Positions 54,325 through 64,000 of a stretch of DNA of 64,000 nt are shown in pieces. The notes beneath the pieces are model-generated. The model did not search any database, was not told where the DNA came from, and was given only the letters and a program-made list of their open reading frames with translations. Numbering within the stretch: position 1 is the first letter of the stretch; each line of letters begins with the position of its first letter. The stretch is taken from positions 113,372,821-113,436,820 of the forward strand of contig NC_091123.1 in assembly GCF_040183065.1 (NCBI RefSeq), in the 5' to 3' direction. The stretch comes from Periplaneta americana. Lineage: Eukaryota; Arthropoda; Insecta; Blattodea; Blattidae. A program made the translations under genes and the position numbers.

Positions 54325-54700
54325 GATATGAATAATATTCACGTTTTTTATATTGTTATCGTTCTTTAGCGATATAAATAATATTCAAGTTATCATTTAT
54401 ATTCTGTTTTCCTTCATTAGCATTATAAAATAATATTCAAGTTATTTATATTGTTATTGTTCTTTCGCAATATAAATAATCTGTATTTTATGTAAGTAAT
54501 TATTATAACACAAATAACCATCTGTCTTTGTTATTTTATTTAGATAAATAAATAAGTATTATATAATATATTATATTAATTAAACAAACCGATATTTATC
54601 ATTTATATTCTGTTATCGTTCTTTAGTGATAGGCCTACTGTATAAATAATGTTCAAGTTATATATATTGTAATCGTTCTTTAGCGATATAAATAACATAA
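54325..54700 (+). repeat. Tandem about 52-bp repeats with hairpin, block 2
   Basis: Further units of the 53626 array, consensus TATCGTTCTTTAGCGATATA AATAATATTCAAGTTAT, interrupted by other AT-rich sequence. The unit at 54455-54472 reads TATTGTTCTTTCGCAATA: both stem strands changed, pairing kept. Confidence 0.7.
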
Positions 54701-54806
54701 ATTTAATATTAGGTTTGGAAAAATCCAGTTGCATAATACTGGTATTAGTTTTTCTTTTTGTATTATTACATTATACTATCTTGAACCACAATAAAATGAA
54801 AAGGAG

Positions 54807-54876
54807 TAACGAGGAATTGAACCTGAGACGTTGACATCTAAATTCCGACGTTCGTCCGCTGAGCTACGAGGGCAGA
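54807..54876 (-). repeat. tRNA-like SINE head
   Basis: The minus strand reads CCTCGTAGCTCAGCGGACGA (A-box-like) and CTCAGGTTCAATTCCTCG (B box), then TTACTCCTTTTCATTTTATT. The tail resembles that of the 53538 unit. Confidence 0.55.
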
Positions 54877-55194
54877 AGTGTGGAAACAGTTTCGGAAAAA
54901 TTGGCCCAATCACACTCTAAGATTTTCTGATGATTCGTAGAAGCTAGTCCAGGATGCGGGAGGCAAAGGCTAATTGAGATTTCCCTGTCTTTGATCGGGT
55001 CAAACATCCTGATAGAATTAATATTTAACCCTTGCCGTGACTTTCGGTGAAGTCCGGAGGGCCCAATTAGTCAAATCCACTCTCCTCATCTCTACGCGTG
55101 GGCCCCCTGGAATTTAATAAGATGCGAAAGAGATAGTGGTGTGCGGAAAGCAACGGGATGTTACCGCATTTAGGCCTATCCTTCCCAAGAAAAA

Positions 55195-55625
55195 CTGCAA
55201 ACATGAACAAAGGAAGCTTTTAATAGAAGAAGAAGGATCTTCTGCGGACCTCTGGAAAAAGAACTAAGGAAGAGACTAGTGAAGTGCTTTGTGTGGAGTG
55301 TGGCATTGTATGGGGAAGGAACATGGACATTACGACGAAATGAAGAGAAACGAATTGAAGCATTTGAAATGTGGATGTGGTGAAGAACGGTGCGTGTGAC
55401 GTGGACAGACAGAATAAGAAATAAAATTATGTTTGAAAAGTGAGTGAAGAAAGAATGATGCTGAAACTGATTAGAAAGAGAAAAAGGAATTTGTTGGGTC
55501 TCTGGTTGAAAAGAATAATAGACGACATTAGGATATGTGGATCATATGCGGAGACTAAGAGGAAGGCAGAAAATAGGAAAGATTGGAGATTGCTGGGTTT
55601 GCAATGAAAGACCTGCCCATGGACA
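55195..55625 (+). pseudogene. Non-LTR RT fragment (third RT family), copy 2
   Basis: Reads RRRIFCGPLEKELRKRLVKC FVWSVALYGEGTWTLRRNEE KRIEAFEMWMW, then RVTWTDRIRNKI, EERMMLKLIRKRKRNLLGLW LKR and ETKRKAENRKDWRLLGLQ. This aligns with the C-terminal half of the 43850-44690 copy. Stops occur after MWMW and near KIMFEK. Confidence 0.75.
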
Positions 55626-56039
55626 GAACACTTATGTATGTGGGTATGTTCAGAATGCCTGGAATATCGTATCTAAGAACAGTCGCTATTTGCAAAGACT
55701 AGTCGATTCCATGCCCACTCGACTGCAAGATGATCGAGATAAGAGGAAGATAGACTAAATATTGAATTGTGGCTTTTTGTTTTGTTTTTTGAACGCTTAA
55801 TTGTTTGAATGTTTTAAGGCCAACGCCAGTAAATTTGTTTTGTTTATGCCACGAAAGATATTTTTATTGAGAATAAAATCTTTTTTCTTTCCATTTGCAG
55901 CCACAATATCATAATGATAAAGTCATGGCATAATATATTAATGAACCTGATGTTAATTACTAAAATAATCGTAAAAGAGAAAGGAGCCATTATGTATAGT
56001 TTGTCTCTCTCAGAAACATAACAAAAAAGAACATAAAAA

Positions 56040-56112
56040 GCACGAGGTTGTAGTCGAACGCAGGACCTCATGAATAAGAGGCCTGAACGCTACCATTACG
56101 CTATCGAATCAC
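56040..56112 (-). repeat. tRNA-like SINE head
   Basis: The minus strand reads TTCGATAGCGTAATGGTAGC (A-box-like), stem CCTC-loop-GAGG, then GTCCTGCGTTCGACTACAAC (B-box-like), followed by a CTTTTTATGTTCTTTTTTGT tract. Confidence 0.55.
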
Positions 56113-56254
56113 AGAGAGAATACTTCAATTATAACTGTAGATATCAGGCAACGTGGTCCAACAACATGTAACATCGCCTGTCTCCGAATTATAGCGAAGA
56201 TACCCGAAGGTAACTTAATTTCAGGAGAGCAGCCACTTTTTCTTTTGACAGCTG

Positions 56255-58199
56255 TACATACTATGAAGTTTATAATTGAGGACATCACCCGAATAAGGGC
56301 ATATACAGCAAAATGTAGTTCTGATATAAACTAATTTCAATGTTTGTAAGCTATCAGATTCATCATAGTTGCGTCGAAAAAGTTTTTCATTACTGTTAAA
56401 TAGTTTCGAGGATATTTAAAATAAAATTATTGAAACATAACAGCAAATAGTGTGTTCTGCTATTAGTAAATAAATATAATATGGAACTTTGTATACGCCC
56501 TTTTTCCGGCGACAATATGTTTCAGTACTGTTTTTAATTATTCTGATGTTCTAGGTGTCTAACTTTGCATGAAAATTAATTATATATGGGAACATCTCGT
56601 ACTTTATTAATAATTTTGTCTTAAAAAGTAAAATAAAATAAATTCAACAAAATAAAATATACATTTACCATAACATACTAAATAAAAATATTGAATAATT
56701 ACACAAGTAGGCCTACAAAATAACATTACATTTTTAGTTTATGGGTTTCTTGTGTTTATGTCTTTTTCTTCTTTATACATCATCACTATTGTTGCTAGAG
56801 TCATCTTCACCATTGTGTGTTAATGTCCTGACTTTATTCAGCATTGAGTTCAGCCAACTTAGGCTATTTTCATCTAAAAATTTCAAGAAGTCTCTTCATT
56901 CCTCCGCCTTGGAGGGTTTCAAAGACACTGGGTTCATTTGTGTTGGACTCAAAAAAGTTTCAGCTGCGACACTTCCATTCCCGTCTTTCAAATCTTGAAG
57001 GAAACAAATGATGCAGATTATGAGGTTCAAGCTGAAAATATCCCTGATGTAGTGCATTGCAGTTGTTTATACTTTTGCATCATGATTGTATGAGGACGAT
57101 CTAAGTGTCTACCCGTTTTATCATTGAGGATGTCACCTGAAACCAGTTTATCCTGGACTGTTGTTCATCGTTTCTCTGAAATTTGCAATAGACTCAATAG
57201 AAAGTATTAACATCAATTTTTTTACCTCCATTACAGAAAACACTATCTTTCCAAACATTATCCCTAATCTTGAAAGACTGAAGCTTCTTAGTTTTTAGAT
57301 TCACTCTTTCAAGGTAAGGAGTAATAAAATGATACTGTTCTAATTTCGAATCCATGCCCCAAAAGCGTTTAAAAATAGAGTTAATTGTCCTTTGAAATTT
57401 CATGTGTACACATTTTCATACATCATCTTCTTACAGGTGTAAATGACTTCTCTTCCATTTCCTTGCCTACGTACAAGTTGTATATGACTTGCCATTGTTT
57501 CCATTAATTTTCTTTTCTTCGCCTTTTCATTTATTTTTGCTCACAAGCTTATTTTTTTTCCATATTTTCGGTCATGATTCACTGCTGCATCTGACGACCT
57601 GAAGTAGGCATAAACATCGAATATTAGCCTACAATAGTACGGCTTGCAACAGCATGTAAGTGTGACTGCCGCTGTAGTAGCACCTACTACAGCGTTCAAC
57701 GTAAACACGTAACATTGTGTCCTGTGTTACATATTGAAGCTAGTGTACTATTCGCATTCAACTATCTAATCCCTTGATCGTCGGAAAACGGGCGTATAAG
57801 GGTATACGCCGTTATTCGGGTGAAGTCCTCAATTATGCCAAAAATATAGCATCCTTTAATTGCGTGGAACGTTTAAGTTAGTGCTGCTCAGTGGACGAAT
57901 ACTACTGACGGAGGAATTGGATATTATGAATAAACCTCTCCTCCGGTGATCTCCGGTACTGCCGTAGGTGGTATAGAGAGCATACGGAGCTCCGGAGGCA
58001 AGCGAAAATCAGAGGAGGACGGAATTCTCAAGGCCGATCGAACGACGAGACTGTCGGTAGTTGTCAGTGGAATAAAAATGGCATTGAAGCGGGTCTTCGA
58101 CACATGGAAATACTTTCATTGAGTTTAAGTTGGAAAGATTTCTGTCATGAGGATTATTATTAAAATTGTTTACAATTTACATTTTCGGTGCTTTGAATT
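56255..58199. other. Unrecognised intergenic sequence
   Basis: Minus-strand frames at 57194-57403 and nearby (MKFQRTINSIFKRFWGMDSK, then LEQYHFITPYLERVNLKTKK) may be a decayed gene or transposon, but I do not recognise a family. Confidence 0.35.
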
Positions 58200-58202
58200 T
58201 TG

Positions 58203-58239
<37 letters not shown>

Positions 58240-58256
58240 ATTATTATTATTCATTA

Positions 58257-58305
<49 letters not shown>
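58203..58305. repeat. (ATT)n microsatellite at a retroelement 3' end
   Basis: A long, slightly interrupted ATT tract abutting the 3' end of RTE-like copy E. Confidence 0.95.
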
Positions 58306-58306
<1 letters not shown>

Positions 58307-58308
58307 TA

Positions 58309-59575
58309 CTTACAAATAGCTTTTAGAGAAACATTTAGGTTCATTCCCGCCCTCACATAAGCCCACCATCGGTCCCTATCCTGTGCAAGATTAATCCAGT
58401 CTCTACCATCATATGCCACCTCCCTCAAATCCATTTTAATATTATCCTCCCATCTACGTCTCGGCCTCCCCAAAGGTCTTTTTCCTTCCGGCCTCCCAAA
58501 CTAACACACTATATGCCTTTCTGGATTCGCCCATACGTGCTACATGTCCTGTCCATCTCAAACGTCTGAATTTAATGTTCCTAATTATGTCAAGGGAAGA
58601 ATACAATGCGTGCAGTTCTGCATTGCGTAACTTTCTCCATTCTCCCGTAACTTCATCCCTGTTAGCCTCAATTATTTTTCTAAGCACCTTATTCTCAAAT
58701 ACCCTTAATTTCTGTTCCTCTCTCAAAATGAGAGTACAAGTTACACAACCATAGAGAACAACCGGTAATATAACAGCTTCTCAACCGAATAATAACAGGC
58801 ATTTCCCATATTTATTTTGTGTTGAATTTGATCCCGAGTATAATTTATATTTGTTACTGCTCCTCCAAGCTATTAGCATTTTTCCACCTTTTCAAAGGAC
58901 ATATTTCCAGTTTTTATATTTCCATTTCGTACTATGTTCTGGTTACAAGACATAATCATATATATGGTCTTTTCGGGATTTACCCCAAATCTATCTCTTT
59001 ACTTGCTTGAAGAAAAATTCCCGTGTTTTCAATAATAGTTTGTGGATTTTCTCCTAACATATTCATGTGAGCCCCATAAACAAGCAGCTGATGTAACCAT
59101 TTCATTTCCAAACTCTCTCTGTTATACTGGACTTACCTAATAGCATATTCTGGAGAAAAGTTAAAAAGTAAAGGTGATAGTGTATCTCCTTGCTTTATCC
59201 CGCAGTGAATTTAAAAAGCATCAGACAGAAACTCACCTAGATGAACTCTGATGTAAGTTTCACTGAAACACATTTTAATCAATCGAACTAGTTTCTGGGG
59301 AATGCCAAATTCAATAAGAATACCTATTATATAAAACTTCTCTCTTAACCGAGTCATATAGCTTTCTTGAAATCTATGAATAAGTGATGTACTGTGCCCT
59401 TATACTCCCATTTTTTCCTCCAATATCGTCGAATACAAAAATCTCATCAATAGTCGATTTATTACGCCTGAAATCACAGTGATGATCCCCAATAAATTTC
59501 ATCCACATATGGAGTTAATCTTGTCTAAAGAAAGTTGAACACAATTTTGTACGATGTCAACAAAAGTGATATTCC
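58309..59575 (-). mobile_element. RTE-like retrotransposon 3' fragment (copy E, longest)
   Basis: The minus strand carries more of the RT than the other loci: fingers/palm sequence near 59560-59390 (IIGDHHCDFRRNKSTIDEI), KREVLYNRYSY and EFGIPQKLVRLIKMCFSETY (about 59330-59250), LLFNFSPEYAIR (about 59160-59130), then KTIYMIMSCNQNIVRNGNIK and the C-terminal region 58454-58726 (REEQKLRVFENKVLRKIIEA, RLRWTGHVARMGESRKAYSV). About 60 bp is deleted near 58775 relative to copies A to C. Many stops and frame changes. The 5' edge meets a TTA microsatellite at 59582. Confidence 0.8.
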
Positions 59576-59581
59576 TCGAAA

Positions 59582-59606
59582 GTTACTGTTGTTATTATTA
59601 TCAGGC

Positions 59607-59665
<59 letters not shown>
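59582..59665. repeat. (TTA)n microsatellite
   Basis: TTATTATTATCAGGC followed by a long TTA run, directly at the 5' truncation of copy E. Confidence 0.9.
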
Positions 59666-59667
<2 letters not shown>

Positions 59668-61579
59668 GGTATATTTATTAATATTATATTTTGTTCTAAT
59701 AGAACATATTCATGAATATGATGTAAAAGTGTTTTCCAGAGTTAAAGGTAACGAAGAGCCTGAATAATTTATTTTTAAATAATGAACCTTAACACATTCA
59801 TACCACACGTTTCTTCGGTTCCATTCTGAAATTCACTTAATATAGCCTATTTTACGTTAAACTCAATCGGTTAGAGTAATACTGGAAATAATTATTTTTG
59901 AATAAACGAATGTTTCTTGGAGAACTATAATTGTTTACAGTAACTACTGAAAAACTTTACTTTTGCTGTAGATTTCGCAATAATTGAATTTAATGACATT
60001 AATTTGATCAATAACATAAAACTAACACGTTCTTCCGTAAATGCTATGAATTAGAAAAAAAAATCTGTGGGCTAAAGTAGAACTTCAAGCAAAAAAAAAA
60101 AAAAAAAAGTAAAAAAGAATGAGAGAATAAACAAAAATTTACACACTTATTGAAAAAAATACTCGGATCCGAATAAATGACTGCTCAGCGAAAAGTGTAT
60201 ATTTGCGCCACAGCACATATACAACCTGTGTGGCATCAATGGGAGGTAACCGGAGGCCTCCGAATGAATGTGCGCAAACAACTGCTCCGAATACAATTTA
60301 ATCATGCGCAGCTCTAGTTTAAGTGGTTGTAATGGTTGATTGTATGTGTCTGGACATTTGTAGGTTATTAAGCGCATGAAATAAATAAAAAATCATAATG
60401 CATGTTGCATTATTAAAAGATACTTTATTTGTATCCTTCATGCTATGTTACGGATAGAATCGGCGTGCTGCCGCTAAGAACAAGATGCGCGTAAAGTACA
60501 TATTACAGAAACTGTAACGGACATTTTTCTGGGATAGCTACCCAATTAAATGTTCCACGTTAAAATGTACGTCCGGCACACATGTATATTTCATCTTTCG
60601 CAATAGCACTACTAGCTTAGTTGTAGTCTATTAAAAAGTATTTATGTTTCAGAAAAAAAAAAGGCTTATAATTTTTAACGTTCTCACTACGTAACTTCTC
60701 TAACTGCAGTGGCTTTAACCGTAACCAACAAACAACTTCAGAGTGGGCACATTATTTTAGTTTCATACATTTTTAATTAATCAACGTATACGGTCCTGAT
60801 GTTTTAGCAAATTATTTCCCATTACAAAGGCTTTATCTTGACATCAGAACAGTGAAGCTGTCACATACACGTAGAAAACTGGCACAGTATTGTAGTTAAC
60901 AGTTCGTGTTCTGAAATAAAGATAAAGGAGCTGGCAGTGATTTAAATTAATGATAGAATTCCCTCTCTCCCATTAAGAGACGTCAAAGGCTGGAGGTGGG
61001 AGATATACAGTATTTTGTCTTTCAGTTCGCTCCTGTGTGCCGTACAATAAGAGTTTCATATACGTCTCACTCAATTCAGGGAAATGTGACAGTCACGAAG
61101 GAAAACCAAAAGGAATGCAAAAAGTATAAAGGATTACGTAAGCAAATACAGTATTAGTAACCAAAACCAGAGAAAGATTTCTTCTACATTTATAATATCT
61201 TAAAAATCACGAACTAAACAATACAAGCCTGCAAATTTCAAATATAAGCAACTAGTTCTAGATCTTCCACATTTATGTTAGAAAGTCGAATGGTAATAAT
61301 ACTAATAATCATTTAATAATTTAGAAATCTTCTCACCATTCGTGAGATGCCACAAGGGACAAAGAGTATGAAGTATATCAATGTTTACAAGTTCATTGAA
61401 CCACTGATTTTGTTTTAACAGTGTTACTCCTACAAGTACAGAGCTGCAAATACATTTTTAGATTAGTGGAAATATACCTACTTTTAGAGAGAGAGGTAAG
61501 TGTTACAACAAAGTAAAGAATGCTAATGAACTTAGTTTCATTTTGAATACAGGTGATGCTTGAGGAGAGCAATTGATGC
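59666..61579. other. Unrecognised intergenic sequence
   Basis: No gene or element recognised; poly-A tract at about 60090-60109. Confidence 0.45.
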
Positions 61580-62092
61580 TTACAAAGTAGCTAAGGTTAC
61601 AATCGGAATAATAGATGTAGGTATTCCAAGCCTCTTAAACACATCTTTCATGAAAAGAGTAGCGGTATCTCTTGCTTCAACCAGAAGTCCGATTACTTCA
61701 AGCTCTTTTAGCCGGTACTTTTGGAGGTAATAAAGAATGGTAGGATTGTAGATATTCTTTTTTACCTTATCCACTTCTGCTGACTGTTCCTCATTCGTTT
61801 CGAAACGCACAGTGGATCAATTTATGAATCCAGATTTTGTAGATTCCTTGAAAGCTATTACATCTATGCGCCGTGTACTGCCAGTGACGGAGAGACCATG
61901 TACTTCTTCAAAGGTCTTGTAATCGGCATCTTCAAGGGCAGTGGCTATACTTGATCGTACTTGGTGGTGTCTAGCGTTTCGCAGAGCTTCGCCGTGCGGA
62001 TAGGATCCCAGGACTTTCCGTACAGCAAGCAGTACTTTCAAGACGCCTCTACAATACTGATTATGCACTATTCTTTTAATTTTTGGGTACAT
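61580..62092 (-). pseudogene. C-terminal domain of a retrotransposon-type ORF (possible nuclease-like fold)
   Basis: Two minus-strand frames are continuous apart from one TGA near 61815: RHHQVRSSIATALEDADYKT FEEVHGLSVTGSTRRIDVIA FKESTKSGFI, then STVRFETNEEQSAEVDKVKK NIYNPTILYYLQKYRLKELE VIGLLVEARDTATLF. The pattern RH(D/H)...RR(I/V)D(I/V)(I/V)A...DPTVRFE resembles domains found after reverse transcriptase in some insect non-LTR ORFs. A +1/-1 indel pair around the stop (ATAAATTGATCCACT) would restore IDPT. No RT was found upstream. Confidence 0.45.
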
Positions 62093-62495
62093 TCTACAAA
62101 CCTTAAAGACGACTTAAAGGTGAAAAGTGCAGATTCATAATTTGTTTAAAGTACCTCTCTATTGCAACTAATAATGAACTTTACTTCCCTTTTTAGTCAG
62201 GAATCTTAAAAAAAAGTGACATCACGGCACTTGCACAGTAGATTCTACTTGACTACGTTTGCTATCTCATTTGTGTGTGAGCGCGTGTGCATCCAATACC
62301 TAACCACTTCACTTGCATGATTCGGGTTCCACATACTGAGGATAGATGGCAGGAATGTGACCCATTTTCATGTTGCTCACCACTTCGGGGGACCGCGCTT
62401 TGTAGGCCTATAATGTGTATCTGTGGAGAGATATGTCGTGAACTAGGATGAGAGTATGTGTAAGTGTTCATGTAAGTGTAGTGTAGAGAATGAGT
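62093..62495. other. Unrecognised intergenic sequence
   Basis: No feature recognised. Confidence 0.4.
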
Positions 62496-62496
62496 G

Positions 62497-62529
<33 letters not shown>
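62496..62529. repeat. (GAT)n microsatellite
   Basis: Eleven or so GAT triplets just outside the SINE tail. Confidence 0.95.
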
Positions 62530-62531
<2 letters not shown>

Positions 62532-62550
62532 AATGAAGAAGGGAGAAGAG

Positions 62551-62875
62551 GAAACTCGGTGCCGACATATAGCCTACTCCTGTCGAATAGCACGAAGGAG
62601 GACGCCAGGCTTAACGTCCCATCGAAAGACGAATCACTATCAACAGTGACATATGCCTTCCTCTTCATATGCACTGCGGAGAGATTTGGGATTTAACCCA
62701 GATATATTGATGCATAATCTAGTGATTAGAAGTTGTGCACCGTTACTGCTCCTAGTCCCGAGATAGAAATTTTACACGAAAATCTCTAACCCCGCCGGAA
62801 ATCGAACCTGGGACGGCTAGTCTGGATGCAGACGCGCTACCACAGAGCTAACTCGGCGAACCTATATGATTTCAT
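62551..62875 (-). repeat. SINE with tRNA-like head and GATGGGACGTTAAGCC domain
   Basis: The minus-strand head CGCCGAGTTAGCTCTGTGGT AGCGCGTC (A box) and CCAGGTTCGATTTCCGGCGG (B box) lies at 62789-62865. The body ends with TTCGTCTTTCGATGGGACGT TAAGCCTGGCGTCCTCC then TGCTATTCGACAGGAGTAGG. The GATGGGACGTTAAGCC block looks like a conserved SINE central domain. A (GAT)n tract follows the 3' side. Confidence 0.65.
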
Positions 62876-63523
62876 TTTTTCCTGCATTCAACTGTTCACT
62901 CTTCGCCTATTCAACAGCAAAGAGGCTGTTGATGAACTATTCAGGTAAACGCAATCCTGTATCTACCATAGATTTATTTATGGTTATTTCCTCTTTAAGA
63001 GAAAGACTGCGTTTTGAAGGTCGAAATTCCCGGCACTAGTGGCACAAGGAAAGCGCCGGCATAGAGTTTTTGAATAATTAGTTATTTTTATTGTTCTAAT
63101 TTATGATGCAAAACTACTACAAAATTTCTTTCCACTAAATGCTAGTCGAGGAATTAAGCAGACAATGCTATAGGATACGTCAAACTCAATCGCGAAAGAG
63201 GCAGTACGAGTACATTGTCAAGAACAAAATCTATCCTGAAAAAAGGCGAAGAGAACGATGTGCTTTTACACATTGATGAAATACGCCTCACAAGATTTCT
63301 TCGTATGCATCCTTTCAGTAGTAATATACTTATGTCACGGTACACTTTTTCAGAGGTTCACAAACAAGCAACTGACAGGATTGTAGATTCAAAGAGGAAG
63401 CAAGTTTCGCACCCTATTTGAATCGGACAAATGCTGTTTAAGTAACATACAGTCGAACTTCTATAACTCGATTTTTCGATACCTGGAAGATATTTCAATT
63501 TCCTGGCGGAATAATATATAGAG
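62876..63523. other. Mostly unrecognised; possible pogo/Tigger-like terminus
   Basis: TACAGTCGAACTTCTATAAC TCGA at 63448-63471 resembles the TIR start of Tigger/pogo-type elements (TA then CAGTCGAAC). No partner end is seen. Confidence 0.25.
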
Positions 63524-64000
63524 TGGTTCACGAGGAGTTACCGCAACTTACGGAATATATTCCCCAAGACATCCTGAGCAAAAAATTACCTATAAACATG
63601 AGTCCTATTCTCAATATTTTCAGATTACACTAATTTGAAATTGTTAAAAAAAAAATACAATTTTTCTTTAGTTTTAAGGGTAACAGAATATTACCAATTA
63701 CAGAATAAACTAATCACAAGTATAATTTCTTTAATTGGCTATTATCCTGAAGTTAAAAATTGTTGTTAATTCCATAGTTCTTTCGTACAGATTTTTTGTT
63801 TCAATTTTTAACTACAAAATTACATTGCATTTATCACGTCATTCTTGTAAACCAGCGGTGACCAAAACTAAAGCTGCAGTGATTACATGCGATAGACAGC
63901 CTACGAAGTAAGAAGACGGAGGAAAGGTACTTGGCATGAAAACTACAACCAGTGGTGGTTTCTGTACTAACATCTTGATCAATCCCGCGGATAAAAATCT
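63524..64000 (+). mobile_element. Possible DNA-transposon left terminus running off the window
   Basis: TATAGAGTGGTTCACGAGGA GTTACCG followed by GACATCCTGAGCAAAAAATT resembles the start of a TA-flanked element end. The right end would lie beyond 64000. Low certainty. Confidence 0.25.

Larger units (their letters stand above)
53402..56254. mobile_element. Possible 2.85-kb TIR element bounded by CAGCTGTCAAAA
   Basis: The left end CAGCTGTCAAAA-A(n)-GTGGC (53402) matches the reverse complement of the right end CAGCTGTCAAAAGAAAAAGT GGC (56254), with TA just outside each. About 140 bp inside each end is an inward-reading tRNA-like unit (53538 plus; 56112 minus). The interior holds a tandem array, a third tRNA-like unit and an RT fragment, so it is either a composite element or chance pairing of two insertions. 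Confidence 0.4.

Noticed and set aside
53626..54700. CRISPR-like array
   Set aside because: Units are contiguous tandem repeats without unique spacers, in an apparently eukaryotic context.
56741..57403. Open frames on both strands, possible decayed gene
   Set aside because: Some peptide-like character on the minus strand but no family could be named; left as unrecognised sequence.

Overview
The window looks like a repeat-dense stretch of a large, AT-rich arthropod genome, most likely an insect. A cockroach or termite is my best guess, because the dominant retroelement family and the SINE tails resemble ones I associate with Blattodea; I could not check this. I see no convincing single-copy host gene. 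Every protein-like segment I can name comes from a transposable element, and nearly all are broken. The rest is unrecognised intergenic DNA, microsatellites and short repeats.

Layout: 0-7 kb has a BED-zinc-finger/hAT fragment, an RTE-like retroelement 3' end (copy A), a head-to-head tRNA-like SINE pair, a SINE, a 174-bp MITE with a 9-bp target duplication, and a decayed Mutator-like transposase. 7-15 kb is mostly unrecognised, with two copies of an unclassified repeat, a DDE transposase fragment, a 191-bp near-palindromic Harbinger-type MITE and a dead RT fragment. 15.7-19.6 kb holds the best-preserved element, a CR1/L2-like retrotransposon with a 5'-truncated ORF1 and an uninterrupted 990-residue endonuclease/RT ORF2. 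19.6-26.6 kb has SINEs, an inverted-repeat element, a second head-to-head tRNA-like pair, RTE-like copy B and a Crypton-like recombinase tail. 27-35.9 kb has a nearly complete DD41D Tc1/mariner element, RTE-like copy C, a hAT relic with an 8-bp target duplication, and a CR1/Jockey-like RT gene split by a DD34D mariner. 35.9-47.1 kb has a possible Harbinger relic, a tRNA-like unit inside inverted repeats, a Tc1 relic, a third RT family, a hAT MITE and an internally deleted DD41D relative. 49-56 kb has a nested retroelement/MITE locus and a 2.9-kb TIR-bounded segment with tRNA-like units and a tandem array of hairpin-forming repeats. 56-64 kb is mostly unrecognised apart from RTE-like copy E, a C-terminal domain of another retroelement ORF, and a SINE.

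There is no operon or pathway. The useful content is transposon palaeontology: exact target duplications, insertion order, autonomous/non-autonomous relationships, and recurring inverted arrangements of tRNA-like (RNA polymerase III promoter-like) units. The last is the best candidate for something not well described.
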